Notes: generated from the letters alone by a model not told the origin. DNA of 64,000 nucleotides from Alphaproteobacteria bacterium (GCA_024278055.1 JAJRTY010000001.1:21211-85210), one strand, 5' to 3'; positions 28,937 to 40,349 are shown, counted from the first letter of the stretch. Numbers and translations are program-made.

Positions 28937-30760
28937 TTACTCTGGCTGATTCTCCTCCGACCACCAAGTATCAATGCGATATCCGTATAGAGAAGTTGTG
29001 GCTGGATGTTTTAAATATTCCTTGTGCGCCACCCATTGTGCGGGCAGGTAAAACAGCGGGATGACATAATTTTTACTCATTAAAACCCGGTCAATCGCAC
29101 GTGCAATAGTAACGAACTTCTTCCTGTCGCGTGCTTCGATCAAGGATTCTATCAATCGGTCAATAGATTTATCTTCAGAGCCCATATAGTTGCGCGTACC
29201 TTCGCGCGTCCGGCCATCACTGCCCCAGTAAAAATTCTGTTCATTCCCTGGCGACAACGAGGCGAACCAGAAAAACGGCAGCATATCAAAATCATATTTC
29301 AGTTTGCGCTGCTCAAATTGTGAGGTGTCCACCTGCCTGATACGCGCATCGATCCCCGCTCGCTTCAGGGCAGTTGAATAGCTTAAAACCAGCCGTTCCT
29401 GATCACGATTAACCACGAGAATTTCAAAACTGAAGGGCTTTTTGCTGTCTTTATGGATCAATTTTCCAGAGACGAGTTCGTAGCCCGCCTGCCGGAACAG
29501 ACCAATGGCTTTTCTTAAGCTCTGGCGATTGCGCCCGGAGCCATCGCCTTGTGGCAGCTGATAGGTGTTTTCGAGAAATTCAGGAGCAACGATGGCGCCG
29601 GCCCTGGCCAGTATCTCGCGTTCTTCTGCTGAAGCGGGCTGATTTTCATATGACAACTCTGAGTTGCCAAAATAACTTTGGGTACGTTTGAGGCGGTTAT
29701 GATAAAGGTTTTTGTTGATCCATTTGCCATCAAACAACAAGGTCATGGCCTGACGGACCTTAGGATCTGCAAAGATTTTACGCCGCGTATTGAAAACCAG
29801 ACCATAGAGCCCCGAAGGCACCCCGGTTTTGAATTCTTCCACCTCTATGGAGCCATCTTTAACGGCCTTGAAATCATAGGCCGTTGCCCATGTTGTCGGA
29901 TCTTCTTCGGCGCGAAAATCATACAGCCCGCTTTTAAAGGCTTCAAAGGCTGACGTGTCATCGCGGTAATAATCATATGAAATTATATCAAAATTAAACC
30001 GGCCCTTGTTGACACCAAGATCATTGCCCCAGTAATCCGGGTTGCGCTTGTAGGTAATGCGCCTGCCGGGCGATACCGTATCAACAACATAGGCTCCACT
30101 GCCGACAGGTTTATCAAAACTGGTAACGTTAAAGGCTTTGCTGGCGTAGATATGTTTAGGCAAAATGGGCATTAACCCCAGGATCAGCGGTAATTCGCGA
30201 TCACGGTCTTCGCCGAAAATGAATTTGACCACATGGTTGCTGCTGCGCTCAATTTTGACAACTTTGGCATAATAAAACTGGTGATTGGGCCGCCCCTGAT
30301 CGCGCAAAGTCTCCAGGGAAAAAATCACATCATCGACGGTGATCGGCCTGCCATCGGAAAACTTCGCTTCAGGTCGCAGCGTGAAACTTACCCACGAGCG
30401 ATCATCGGGCACTTCGATTGATTTGGCAATCAACCCGTAGAGCGAAAAAGGTTCATCAAAGCTGCGCGCCATCAGGCTTTCATAGACATGTTTTCTGATG
30501 CCCAGTGCGGCCACGCCTTTGATGATCAGCGGGTTAAGGCTATCGAAGGTACCAACGGTGGCAAATGAGATTTTGCCGCCTCGTTTGGCGTTTGGATCGG
30601 CATAGTTGAAATTATTGAAACCCGATTTGTATTTGGGCTCACCGTGCATGGCAATTGCAGGGGCGGGTTGTGCGTAGGCAGGTAAAGACAGCGTCCAGAC
30701 AGCCGCAATGGCGCAAATTAAACCAAATATACGGATGAGTGATTCGCGAAAGCAATTCAT
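28937..30760 (-). CDS. Extracellular solute-binding protein family 5 (peptide/YejA-like)
   Basis: Signal peptide; HGEPKYKSGFNNFNYADPNAKRGGKI; FTLRPEAKFSDGRPITVDDVIFSLE. Confidence 0.9.
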   Translation of the reverse strand: MNCFRESLIRIFGLICAIAAVWTLSLPAYAQPAPAIAMHGEPKYKSGFNNFNYADPNAKRGGKISFATVGTFDSLNPLIIKGVAALGIRKHVYESLMARSFDEPFSLYGLIAKSIEVPDDRSWVSFTLRPEAKFSDGRPITVDDVIFSLETLRDQGRPNHQFYYAKVVKIERSSNHVVKFIFGEDRDRELPLILGLMPILPKHIYASKAFNVTSFDKPVGSGAYVVDTVSPGRRITYKRNPDYWGNDLGVNKGRFNFDIISYDYYRDDTSAFEAFKSGLYDFRAEEDPTTWATAYDFKAVKDGSIEVEEFKTGVPSGLYGLVFNTRRKIFADPKVRQAMTLLFDGKWINKNLYHNRLKRTQSYFGNSELSYENQPASAEEREILARAGAIVAPEFLENTYQLPQGDGSGRNRQSLRKAIGLFRQAGYELVSGKLIHKDSKKPFSFEILVVNRDQERLVLSYSTALKRAGIDARIRQVDTSQFEQRKLKYDFDMLPFFWFASLSPGNEQNFYWGSDGRTREGTRNYMGSEDKSIDRLIESLIEARDRKKFVTIARAIDRVLMSKNYVIPLFYLPAQWVAHKEYLKHPATTSLYGYRIDTWWSEENQPE

Positions 30761-30797
30761 GAGGCACTATAGCGGAGCATGGAGCGGGTAACAGCGT

Positions 30798-31136
30798 TTA
30801 ATTGGCTATAAAATCACGAATTTTGTAATTACCGCCTTCTTCATAACTGCTGAAGATTTCATTCACCTGCGGGTGATGAATGGGTTCGCCAAGCGTATCG
30901 ATAATCAGATTTTGCTCTGACACATAGGCGACATATTCAGTATCTTCGTTTTCAGCCAGCAAATGATAGAACGGCTGATCCTTGATTGGCCGCACTTCCT
31001 CGGGAATGGATTCCCACCATTCATCGGTATTGTTGAAAGTGGGGTCAACATCAAAAATCACGCCACGAAACGGAAATACCCGGTGGGCAACGATCTGACC
31101 GATGCTGAATTTTGCTGTCCGGTTAATTTGTTCCAT
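30798..31136 (-). CDS. hspQ: Heat shock protein HspQ / YccV-like
   Basis: FSIGQIVAHRVFPFRGVIFDVDPTF...QPFYHLLAENEDTEYVAYVSEQNL; start likely MEQINR. Confidence 0.92.
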   Translation of the reverse strand: MEQINRTAKFSIGQIVAHRVFPFRGVIFDVDPTFNNTDEWWESIPEEVRPIKDQPFYHLLAENEDTEYVAYVSEQNLIIDTLGEPIHHPQVNEIFSSYEEGGNYKIRDFIAN

Positions 31137-31264
31137 CGCGATGATGTTTCCACTTTTTCGATTTTGCACACCAAGAATACAGGACAAAACCCGAAAGCAT
31201 AAGTCCTATTTTCAATATAGGTCACTCATGTGGCCATTTTTAGCCGGCATCCGGGATTTTATTG

Positions 31265-32314
31265 TCAAATTCCGTATGCTTTGGCCATATTAACATCTGT
31301 CCCGGCCACCATTTTGGCCAGATCAACGATGACTTTGGCCTGTTTCCAGGTGGCGTCATCCTGCATTTTACCGTCAATCATCACCGCCCCGGCGCCATCG
31401 GGCATGGCATCCAGTATCTTCAAGGCGAACTTGACTTCATCCACATCAGGACTGAACACCCGCCTGGCAATATCTATCTGGCTGGGGTGCAATGTCCAGG
31501 CACCGACGCAACCCTGCAAAAATGAATTTCTGAATTGTGCTTCACAGGCTTGAGCATCTGAAAAATCACCAAAGGGTCCGTAAAACGCCTTGATATGGTT
31601 TGAGGCGCAGGCATCAACCATTTTGGCAATAGTGTAGTGCCACAAGTCCTGTTGATAAAACCCACGCGCCTTATCAGGTGATACCTCGTCTGCCAAAACG
31701 CCATAATGCGGGTGTCCGCCTCCCACACGGGTGGTTTTCATACCGCGCGAGGCCGCTAGATCAGCGGGGCCCAGACTCATCCCGTGCATGCGCGGGGAGG
31801 CAGAGGCAATGTCCTCAACATTTTTGACACCTTCGGCTGTTTCCAGGATTGCATGGATCAATATTGGTTTTTCAATTTTGTGCCGGGCTTCAAGCTGGGC
31901 CAGCAATTGATCCATATAGTGAATATCCCAGTCACCCTGAACCATTGGTACCATGACCACATCAAGCTTGTTTCCTGCCTGGGCGACGATGTCGGTGAGA
32001 TCATCCAGCACCCACGGACTGTGCAGACCATTGATGCGCACCCAAAGGCCGGTGTTGCCATAATCATGATCGTTGGCCATGGCAATGAAGCCTTTGCGCG
32101 CCTCTTCCTTGGCTTCAACCGGGATGGCGTCTTCAAGGTTGCCGAGGATAACATCGACCTGATCAATCAATTGCGGGATTCGATTGCGCAATTTTTCCAC
32201 ATGCGGGGGCAGAAAATGGATCATTCGTTCCAGTCTGACCGGCAACTCCCGTACTGGTTCAGGGGCACCGATGGCCAGAGCTTTGTAAAAATTGGCAGGC
32301 AGTTTTGCCATCAT
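31265..32314 (-). CDS. HpcH/HpaI aldolase family CoA ester lyase (malyl-CoA lyase-like)
   Basis: [69 protein letters not shown]. Confidence 0.88.
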   Translation of the reverse strand: MMAKLPANFYKALAIGAPEPVRELPVRLERMIHFLPPHVEKLRNRIPQLIDQVDVILGNLEDAIPVEAKEEARKGFIAMANDHDYGNTGLWVRINGLHSPWVLDDLTDIVAQAGNKLDVVMVPMVQGDWDIHYMDQLLAQLEARHKIEKPILIHAILETAEGVKNVEDIASASPRMHGMSLGPADLAASRGMKTTRVGGGHPHYGVLADEVSPDKARGFYQQDLWHYTIAKMVDACASNHIKAFYGPFGDFSDAQACEAQFRNSFLQGCVGAWTLHPSQIDIARRVFSPDVDEVKFALKILDAMPDGAGAVMIDGKMQDDATWKQAKVIVDLAKMVAGTDVNMAKAYGI

Positions 32315-32413
32315 TATCCTCGCTGAAATTTCGGGAAAAATGTAAAATTGTGTCTATATTGATAACACTCATCGGCAAAATGATGCAATGCACAATTATG
32401 CCGGAGACCAGGA

Positions 32414-33622
32414 TTAACTGATGCGGTTTTCCCATTCGCCAATATAGTCGCGGGTATAGGGCACCGTATCCACTGATTTGGTTAGCTGAATTTGCGCCAC
32501 CATATGCCCCTGATGGCGAAATGTGGTTTCACTGGCGGCAAGATAAAACTCCCACATGCGGCAAAATCTTTCGTCATAAAGTTTGGCGGCCGTATCCCAG
32601 TTGGCGACAAAGCGCTCCCGCCACAGCCTCAGTGTCCAGGCATAGTGCATTCGTAAAATCTCAACGTCACTCACCCAAAGTCCGGCTTTCTCGAGTGCCG
32701 GAAACAGTTCGGACAGGGCAGGGGCATAGCCGCCGGGAAATATGTATTTCTGTAGCCACGGGTTGGTTGGATAAGGCTCATCCATGTGTGAAATTGTATG
32801 CACCATGGCAATGCCATCGTCCTTCAGCAACTGCTGGATTTTACCAAAATATTCGCCATATCTGTAGGCACCTACATGTTCCAGCATACCAACTGAAACC
32901 ACCCGATCGTAGGTTCCTTCTTCCTCACGGTAATCACGTAAAAAAAAGCGCACCTGATCGCTGACGTCAAGCTCTTCGGCCAGTTTACAGGCATATGCAT
33001 GTTGTTCCACAGACAAGGTGACGCCGGTAACATCAGCGCCGGTCACTTTGGCGAGATAAATGGCAAGCCCGCCCCAGCCCGACCCGATTTCCAGTATTCG
33101 CTGGCCCGGCTGCACCAGCAGTTTAGCTGCAATATGTGTCATCTTGGCTTCCTGGGCCTGATCCAGAGACATCAATGGGTCTGAAAAGTAAGCACAGGAA
33201 TACTGCCGGTTTTTATCGAGAAAAAGGTCGTACAACTCACTGGATAAATCATAATGGTGGGCAACATTCTGCCTTGCGCGGGTGAGTGAATTCGCCTGTG
33301 TAAAACGCCGCCACAAAAGCCTGAACCTGGTCATCCAGAGATCTGAGCTGTTTATCGGACCAGTGCCGATATTGTGACCCATGAGATCAATGAAATCATG
33401 GATTGTGCCATTTTCGATCGTCAGACTGCCGTCCATATAGGCTTCCCCGAAATAAAGCCGTGGGTTGAGGACGAATTTATAGCTCACCCAACGGTCATGC
33501 AGACGTACGGTAACAGAGGGGCCGGTGGCGGCATCACCGACGCTCCACGAGCGACCGGTTGAATCAACGATCACAACCTCACCGGTTTTGACAATACCTT
33601 CTAAAAGTCGAACCAGCAGCAT
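32414..33622 (-). CDS. Cyclopropane-fatty-acyl-phospholipid synthase family methyltransferase
   Basis: HHYDLSSELYDLFLDKNRQYSCAYF, ILEIGSGWGGLAIYLAK, SVGMLEHVG. Confidence 0.93.
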   Translation of the reverse strand: MLLVRLLEGIVKTGEVVIVDSTGRSWSVGDAATGPSVTVRLHDRWVSYKFVLNPRLYFGEAYMDGSLTIENGTIHDFIDLMGHNIGTGPINSSDLWMTRFRLLWRRFTQANSLTRARQNVAHHYDLSSELYDLFLDKNRQYSCAYFSDPLMSLDQAQEAKMTHIAAKLLVQPGQRILEIGSGWGGLAIYLAKVTGADVTGVTLSVEQHAYACKLAEELDVSDQVRFFLRDYREEEGTYDRVVSVGMLEHVGAYRYGEYFGKIQQLLKDDGIAMVHTISHMDEPYPTNPWLQKYIFPGGYAPALSELFPALEKAGLWVSDVEILRMHYAWTLRLWRERFVANWDTAAKLYDERFCRMWEFYLAASETTFRHQGHMVAQIQLTKSVDTVPYTRDYIGEWENRIS

Positions 33623-33848
33623 TGTGAACCCCCCAAAATCAGCAATCCATATTTAGAACATCATAACAAATCTTGCGGAGCCAGTAAAATGTGGTAACAA
33701 CCTGCCCGTAAAACACCGGGCGACAATTTACGCATAGTATTATCTTTGTAAAACTGGGACTGGACACCCAAGGCAAAAAAGGCATAGTTTCGCGCTGCAT
33801 CGCAAGCGATAAAACATACACTTTCGGTCCGGATCCCAGAGCCTTCTC

Positions 33849-34808
33849 ATGAGCACAGTCATCAATCTGATCTTGCCTTTTTTCGGTCTCATATTAATGG
33901 GGTTCATTGCCGGAAAATTTATGCGCAAGGATAAAGGCGGCATCGAGTGGTTTAATACATTCGTAGTCTATTTCGCCTTGCCGCCGCTGGTTTTTCAAAC
34001 CGTCGCCTCAGCACCGATAGAGCAGTTGACCAACTGGCCATTCATTCTGGCCACAAGTTTTTCGTCCTATGCGATATTCACCCTGGTTTTTGCCGTATCA
34101 CTTATGATTTTTAAAAAGCGCATCGGCGAAGCCGCCATGCAGGGAGCTGCAGCAAGTTATGGCAATATCGGGTATATGGGGTTACCGCTAACGGTCGCAG
34201 CCCTTGGGCCGGCAGCCGCTGTTCCGGCCACTTTGATTTTCGGCTTTGACAGCACTTTACAATATTCATTGGTGCCGTTGTTGAACTCCTTTGGCAGTTC
34301 AGAAAAAACGGATGTGAAAGCAATCCTGATCAAGATCGCCAGACAGGTATTTTTGCACCCCTTTATTATCGCAACAATTCTGGGGGTGTTCGCATCGGCT
34401 TTTTCCATAAAATTACCGCTGCCGGTGGATACTTTGCTGGATTTTTTAAGCGGGGCTGCCGCACCCAGCGCACTTTTTATCCTTGGTGTTACCGTAGCCT
34501 ACCAGCCGCTTGCCGGAATGGGGCGGGAGTTTCCCCTGATAGTTATAGCCAAATCAGTCCTGCACCCGCTTTTGGTTTTAATCATTTTAATCCTCATGGG
34601 CGGAATTGATCCCTTGTGGGTTGGCGTTGCAGTTTTAATGGCGTCATTGCCCACTGCCGCCACCGTTTTTGTCATGGCGGTGCAATATGACGAATATGTT
34701 GAAGGTTCCTCCAGCGCCATTCTTGTTACTACAGCAATTTCCATGATTACAGTGACGCTCGTGTTGATTATGATTGATCGCGGCAGGTTGCCATTGGTTT
34801 TTTTCTGA
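33849..34808 (+). CDS. AEC family transporter (auxin efflux carrier type)
   Basis: About 10 TM segments; GFIAGKFMRKDKGGIEWFNTFVVYFALPPLVFQTVA; YGNIGYMGLPLTVAALG. Confidence 0.9.
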   Translation: MSTVINLILPFFGLILMGFIAGKFMRKDKGGIEWFNTFVVYFALPPLVFQTVASAPIEQLTNWPFILATSFSSYAIFTLVFAVSLMIFKKRIGEAAMQGAAASYGNIGYMGLPLTVAALGPAAAVPATLIFGFDSTLQYSLVPLLNSFGSSEKTDVKAILIKIARQVFLHPFIIATILGVFASAFSIKLPLPVDTLLDFLSGAAAPSALFILGVTVAYQPLAGMGREFPLIVIAKSVLHPLLVLIILILMGGIDPLWVGVAVLMASLPTAATVFVMAVQYDEYVEGSSSAILVTTAISMITVTLVLIMIDRGRLPLVFF

Positions 34809-34837
34809 TCCTGGCGTTATATTAGAAGGTTGAAATT

Positions 34838-35953
34838 ATGACCCGACAACCACTCTCCGGCATTCGGGTATTGGATTTTTCAACCCTGTTACCGGGACCC
34901 ATGGCCAGCCTGATGCTGGCTGAAGCCGGCGCCGAGGTTATCAAAATCGAGCGCCCGGGCGGTGGTGAGGAACTGCGGCACTATGATCCCAGGTGGGGAG
35001 GGGAGTCCGTCAATTTCTCGGTTTTAAATCGTGGCAAGAAGTCTTTGGCAATTGACCTTAAAGATGCAGATGCCGTCAAATTGCTGGAACCGCTGCTAAG
35101 GGATGTGGACATAGTCCTTGAGCAGTTCAGGCCGGGAGTTATGCAACGGCTGGGACTTGGTTATGATGCCATACGCGCACTCAACCCGAAAATTATCTAT
35201 TGCTCGATCACCGGTTATGGTGCCACCGGCCCAAAAGCTGCAACCGCCGGCCATGATCTGAACTACATTGGTGATACCGGTGTTTTGTCCCTGAGTATGG
35301 GCAGCAAAAAACACCCCGTGGTGCCGCCCGTACTCATCGCTGACCTCGCCGGCGGCACTTACCCCGCCGTGGTCAACATTCTGCTGGCGCTTTTGCAGCG
35401 CGAAAAAACCGGACACGGCAGCCACCTCGACATAGCCATGACCGACAATATGTTCATGCTGACCTATTGGGCCTCGGCCGCCGGAAATCTGCAAGGCCAA
35501 TGGCCAAAAAACAGCCAGGAACTGCTCACCGGCGGCTCACCGCGATACCAGATATACCCAACCAGTGATGGTGAATTTGTCGCCGTTGCTGCTCTGGAGG
35601 ATAAATTCTGGAACAGGTTCTGCCAGCTCACCGGGTTTACAGACACCATATCAGATCCGGACCAGACCATTGTGGCAGTGGGCACTCTCATCAGTTCTCA
35701 AACCGCCCGACACTGGCATAATTTGTTTACCGGTCAGGATTGTTGCTGCTCGATAGTATCAAGTCTGGAAAATGCACTTGACGATCCGCATTTCAAATCC
35801 CGCGGCCTGTTTGACCATCGTCTCGTTAATGATGAAGGCAATGAACTGCCCGCGCTCCCCGTCGCCGTAGTGCCGCAGTTCAGGGATGATGTTGCCAGGC
35901 CAAAATCCGCACCGGCCCTGGGCGCTCACAATGATGAGTTTTTTAAAAAATAA
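34838..35953 (+). CDS. CaiB/BaiF family CoA-transferase
   Basis: LSGIRVLDFSTLLPGPMASLMLAEAGAEVIKIERPGGGE; AGHDLNYIGDTGVLS. Confidence 0.94.
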   Translation: MTRQPLSGIRVLDFSTLLPGPMASLMLAEAGAEVIKIERPGGGEELRHYDPRWGGESVNFSVLNRGKKSLAIDLKDADAVKLLEPLLRDVDIVLEQFRPGVMQRLGLGYDAIRALNPKIIYCSITGYGATGPKAATAGHDLNYIGDTGVLSLSMGSKKHPVVPPVLIADLAGGTYPAVVNILLALLQREKTGHGSHLDIAMTDNMFMLTYWASAAGNLQGQWPKNSQELLTGGSPRYQIYPTSDGEFVAVAALEDKFWNRFCQLTGFTDTISDPDQTIVAVGTLISSQTARHWHNLFTGQDCCCSIVSSLENALDDPHFKSRGLFDHRLVNDEGNELPALPVAVVPQFRDDVARPKSAPALGAHNDEFFKK

Positions 35954-35963
35954 AGCGGAAAAT

Positions 35964-37394
35964 TCAACCTTTTTTCCAATTGCCGTTAAACACCCCGGAC
36001 CGGTCCTTGCGGTTAAACCCGTGGGCACCAAAATAATCACGCTGGGCCTGAGTAAGATTGGCGGGGAGGTGTGCCGAGCAAAGACCATCGCAGTAAGTCA
36101 AAGCGCTCGATATAGCCGGTACTGGAATACCATGGTCAATCGCTGTCTGTGATACCAGTCGCAGCGGTTTTATCACAGGCAATAATATGCCTTTCACAGG
36201 TTCGGTAACTATCAGGTTAGAAGGTTCTTTGGCTTGCGCACAGGCATCGGAAATGCGGGTGAGCAGTGGTGAGCGTAAAATACATCCGGCCCGCCACACC
36301 CGCGATATTGAACATAGATCAAGCCCGTAACCATAGACGTTTGAGGCTTCACTCAGAAGGTTGAATCCTTGTGCAAACGAAATAATTCTCGTTGCCAAAA
36401 GGGTTTGCCGCAGATGTTGCAGAAAATTTTTCGGGTCTGCGCGAAACTCCTTTACCGTATTGTTGAAAATCGTTGAGGTTTTAATCCGTTCAGATTTTCG
36501 TGACGACATTATGCGGGCATCAACCGCCGCTGTTATGGTGGGGATGGCAACGCTAAGTTCAAGCGCGGCCATGCTGGCCCAGCGCCCGGTCCCTTTTTGA
36601 CCGGCGCTATCGACGATAATATCAACCAGCGGCCCTTCGGTGTCAGGGTCGATAGTCGCAAGAATATCAGCGCTGATGTCAATCAGAAACGAGCTGTCAT
36701 CACTGCCATTGAATTGAGCAAAAACCCCACCGATATCCGCAGGCGCCATCTTCATTGCCCGGCGCATGAAATCATAACATTCAGCAATCAGCTGCATTTC
36801 GGCATATTCAATGCCATTATGCACCATCTTGACAAAATGACCGGCACCGTTTTTTCCCATGTAGGCGACACAGGCAGTACCATCTTCAGCAGCCTTTGCC
36901 GCAATTTTCAGCAAAATTGGCTGGAGTGCATCAAATGCCTTGCGGTCACCGCCGACCATGAGGCAGGGGCCTTCGAGTATTCCGGCTTCACCACCCGAAA
37001 CCCCCATGCCGATAAGCTCAATTCCTGAAGTTTGAAGATTCTTCTGGCGTTCTTCGGTAGCGGCAAAATGCGAGTTGCCGCAATCAACAATTATATCATC
37101 CGGGCTTAAATGCGGCTGCAACAGTTTCAAAATGTCATCAACAGGACTTCCCGCAGGTACCATCAGAAAAATACGCCGTGGGCATTTCAAACTTTCAATC
37201 AGTTCGACAATCGTCTCTTTTAAGAAAATCCGCTCATGAGTTGCGCGGGCCAAAACAAACGCCTTAGCCTGCACTAAATCGTGATCATACCCGGCAACAC
37301 TATACCCATTGCGGGCGATGTTAAGGGCCAGTCCCTGGCCCATGACACCAAGTCCGATTACCGCCAGATCATTCGTTTCAATAGAGTTTTGCAT
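35964..37394 (-). CDS. gnd: 6-phosphogluconate dehydrogenase, decarboxylating
   Basis: LAVIGLGVMGQGLALNIARNGY, VDCGNSHFAATEERQKNL, IGMGVSGGEAGILEGPCLMVGG, HFVKMVHNGIEYAEMQLIAE. Confidence 0.95.
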   Translation of the reverse strand: MQNSIETNDLAVIGLGVMGQGLALNIARNGYSVAGYDHDLVQAKAFVLARATHERIFLKETIVELIESLKCPRRIFLMVPAGSPVDDILKLLQPHLSPDDIIVDCGNSHFAATEERQKNLQTSGIELIGMGVSGGEAGILEGPCLMVGGDRKAFDALQPILLKIAAKAAEDGTACVAYMGKNGAGHFVKMVHNGIEYAEMQLIAECYDFMRRAMKMAPADIGGVFAQFNGSDDSSFLIDISADILATIDPDTEGPLVDIIVDSAGQKGTGRWASMAALELSVAIPTITAAVDARIMSSRKSERIKTSTIFNNTVKEFRADPKNFLQHLRQTLLATRIISFAQGFNLLSEASNVYGYGLDLCSISRVWRAGCILRSPLLTRISDACAQAKEPSNLIVTEPVKGILLPVIKPLRLVSQTAIDHGIPVPAISSALTYCDGLCSAHLPANLTQAQRDYFGAHGFNRKDRSGVFNGNWKKG

Positions 37395-37467
37395 GTTCCG
37401 ACATTACAGGCAGAACTTTTCTTTCACAATCAGACGTTCTATAACCCAAAAAACGGGAGAGCAACGC

Positions 37468-38223
37468 ATGACGCAAAAAACCGCCATCGTTACCGGAGCG
37501 GCACGGGGAATTGGACTGGCTACAACAAAACTGCTTCTGGCTGAAGGATACCGCGTTGCCATGGTTGATCGTGATGGCGATGAACTGGCAAATGCTGCCG
37601 GGGGTTTAGTGAGTATAATGCCATTGGTTTTAGACATTTCAAAGGCTGAACAGGTCGACCGGATGGTAACCGAAACCGAGGCCGCTTTTGGGCATATAGA
37701 TGCGTTGATCAACAATGCCGGTGTCGCCGATTTCGGCCCGATTGAACCAACCGATTTCCAGCGCTGGCGTGACGTTATGGATACCAATCTCGATGGGGTT
37801 TTCTTATGCTCGATGGCGGCAACCCGGGCTTTGAAGAAATCACAAGGCTGTATTGTCAATATCGCCAGCATTTCAGGATTGCGCGCCTCAACCCTGCGAG
37901 TTGCCTATGGCACCTCAAAAGCAGCTGTCATTCACCTGACCCGGCAGTTTGCCGCCGAACTGGGCGAATTTGGCGTTCGTGTCAATTGTGTAGCACCCGG
38001 CCCGGTGCGCACAAAACTGGCGATGGCGGTGCATACACAGGACATTATTGACGCCTATCATGATGCCATCCCCTTAAATCGCTATGGCAGCGAAGATGAG
38101 ATTGCTTCAGTGATTACCTTCTTGTGTTCAGATAAAGCCAGTTATGTAACCGGCCAGGTAATTGCCGCTGATGGCGGATTTGACAGCACAGGCATCGGCC
38201 TGCCTTCGCTTCGCAAGCAATAG
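37468..38223 (+). CDS. SDR family oxidoreductase
   Basis: AIVTGAARGIGLATTKLL, NNAG, YGTSKAAVIHLTRQFAAELG; start MTQKTA within the longer ORF starting at 37309. Confidence 0.92.
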   Translation: MTQKTAIVTGAARGIGLATTKLLLAEGYRVAMVDRDGDELANAAGGLVSIMPLVLDISKAEQVDRMVTETEAAFGHIDALINNAGVADFGPIEPTDFQRWRDVMDTNLDGVFLCSMAATRALKKSQGCIVNIASISGLRASTLRVAYGTSKAAVIHLTRQFAAELGEFGVRVNCVAPGPVRTKLAMAVHTQDIIDAYHDAIPLNRYGSEDEIASVITFLCSDKASYVTGQVIAADGGFDSTGIGLPSLRKQ

Positions 38224-38230
38224 CGTACAA

Positions 38231-39466
38231 TCACGCCTGCATCAGACGCGGCACATCATTAAGCGGCTGCATGCCGCGTTGCATAACCTCACGGCGCAAC
38301 GGGCCTATCTGATTGAGCATAAACAATCCCAGTCCGCGCGCACCCTGCAAAGGTGCAAAATTGTGGATGAGTGAGCGGTTCAAACGATCAACCACCACGG
38401 TTCTGGGGAAGATATCAAGGCGGCGGCGGCGATCATAGGTTTGCATGATCCTATCGCTGCCAACATCCTCATTGACCAGCTTAGTATCACCAATCAATTC
38501 AGCCACCAGGGCCGCATCGCGCAATCCAAGATTGAGCCCCTGGGCACCAATTGGCGGTAATACGTGAGCAGCTTCGCCCACCAGCATGATACGGTTTTTG
38601 GCAAAGTGTCTGGCAGTTAATCCATCAATGGGAAATAATCCGCGCGGACTGGCTTTTGATATTCTTCCCAAAACCGCATCTGTCTGTTTTTCAAGTTCGT
38701 GGCAAAATGCGTCATCAGACAGCTGGAAAATCTCATCGGCATCCTGCGGCTTTTCAATCCACACCAGCCCAGAGCGATTGCCTTCAAGCGGCACCAGAGT
38801 GAGGGGGCCGGCGCTGCGGTGAAACTCAATCGACATATCCTCGTGCGGCAGGCCATGTGAAAAACTACAGGCCACCGCTTTTTGCGGATATGACCAGGAC
38901 GTAACTTTTATAAAGGCTGCATCGCGGCATAGTGAGTGCCGCCCGTCCGCTGCAATGACACAAGAAGATGAAATTGAATTCGACTGCGTATCAATTGATA
39001 TTTCAACCTCCAGCCCCTGGGACACAACCGCTTCAATTCGCCCGCCAATCAGATCAAGGTTTTGCATGTCTCCGGCAGCCTCCTGCAGACATCGGTTGAG
39101 CAGCCCCAGCGGCACATTCCAGGCAAAAGGGTCATCGCCCAGCTCATGGGCATCGAAAGTAACGGTAGGCGCTTTCAAAAAACGCCGCGTATGATCAATC
39201 AGCCGCATCCGCCACAATGGTGCTGACACTTTGTGGCACCGGGGCCAGATATCCAGATGTTTGAGCAGGCGCACACCGCCTTGCATCAAAGCAACGGTGC
39301 GGGCATCCGCATTTGCCTTTTTTGCTTTTTTGTCGGCAAAAAGAGGATCGATGATTGCAACTTTCAATCCGGTCCCGGCGACCAGCAATGCAGCAACAAG
39401 ACCGGCTGGCCCGGCCCCGGCGACGACGACATCGTATGCACACTTTTTCATCTGCTGATTATACAT
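38231..39466 (-). CDS. UbiH/UbiF-type FAD-dependent monooxygenase
   Basis: DVVVAGAGPAGLVAALLVAGTGLKVAIIDP; MLVGEAAHVLPPIGAQGLNLGLRDAALVAEL. Confidence 0.92.
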   Translation of the reverse strand: MYNQQMKKCAYDVVVAGAGPAGLVAALLVAGTGLKVAIIDPLFADKKAKKANADARTVALMQGGVRLLKHLDIWPRCHKVSAPLWRMRLIDHTRRFLKAPTVTFDAHELGDDPFAWNVPLGLLNRCLQEAAGDMQNLDLIGGRIEAVVSQGLEVEISIDTQSNSISSSCVIAADGRHSLCRDAAFIKVTSWSYPQKAVACSFSHGLPHEDMSIEFHRSAGPLTLVPLEGNRSGLVWIEKPQDADEIFQLSDDAFCHELEKQTDAVLGRISKASPRGLFPIDGLTARHFAKNRIMLVGEAAHVLPPIGAQGLNLGLRDAALVAELIGDTKLVNEDVGSDRIMQTYDRRRRLDIFPRTVVVDRLNRSLIHNFAPLQGARGLGLFMLNQIGPLRREVMQRGMQPLNDVPRLMQA

Positions 39467-39536
39467 GATTTGCTGGACTTTGCTGTGTTTTTAATGCGCA
39501 ATAGGCCTTCCGAAAAACAGAAACAGAAGCCATGCA

Positions 39537-40325
39537 ATGTCCTATAATTCAATTCTCGTGCAGCAAAAAGACGCAGTAAGTATCATCACTCTTAACCGAC
39601 CTGAAAAGCTCAACAGCTTTAACAGTGAAATGCACCGTGAACTGGCCGCTGAGTTGAACAGGATAGCCGCAGATCAACTCTGCCGTGTTCTTGTTTTAAC
39701 CGGGGCAGGGCGGGCCTTTTGCGCCGGACAGGATTTAAGTGAAAAAAAGTTTGCTCCCGGTGTCGTCCCCGACGTGGGCAAATCTCTCGATGAATATTAC
39801 AATCCCTTGGTAAGGCGATTGCGCGGTCTTGCCATTCCGGTGATTACTGCCGTCAATGGCGTTGCCGCTGGTGCCGGTGCCAATATAGCGCTCACCGGTG
39901 ATATTGTTATTGCCGCAAAATCAGCACGTTTCATTCAGGCCTTCAGCCGTATTGGCCTTATTCCCGATGCCGGCGGCACCTATATTCTCACTCACAAGCT
40001 TGGGGAAATGCGGGCCAAGGCAGTCAGCATGCTGGCAACGCCAATTAGCGCTGAACAAGCGGAAAAATGGGGCCTCGTGTGGCAGGTTTTTGACGATGAG
40101 ACTTTCATGGACGATGTTATGCAACTGGCTACACAAATGTCGCAACAGGCAACCTGCGCCCTTGGGTTGACCAAACAGGCCATTCATGCCGTGTCCTCAA
40201 ATACCTATGATCAGCAACTGGATCTTGAGCGGCGGTTACAGGGAGAGGCCGGGCGCACGGATGACTATCGCGAAGGTGTTACTGCCTTCAAGGAAAAGCG
40301 CGAAGCGCGATTCACTGGCAGATAG
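39537..40325 (+). CDS. Enoyl-CoA hydratase/isomerase family (PaaG-like)
   Basis: GAGRAFCAGQDLSEKKF, AVNGVAAGAGANIALTGDIVIAAKSARF, SRIGLIPDAGGTYILTHKLGEMRA. Confidence 0.9.
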   Translation: MSYNSILVQQKDAVSIITLNRPEKLNSFNSEMHRELAAELNRIAADQLCRVLVLTGAGRAFCAGQDLSEKKFAPGVVPDVGKSLDEYYNPLVRRLRGLAIPVITAVNGVAAGAGANIALTGDIVIAAKSARFIQAFSRIGLIPDAGGTYILTHKLGEMRAKAVSMLATPISAEQAEKWGLVWQVFDDETFMDDVMQLATQMSQQATCALGLTKQAIHAVSSNTYDQQLDLERRLQGEAGRTDDYREGVTAFKEKREARFTGR

Positions 40326-40349
40326 TGTTGCGTGGAATAAAATTCAACA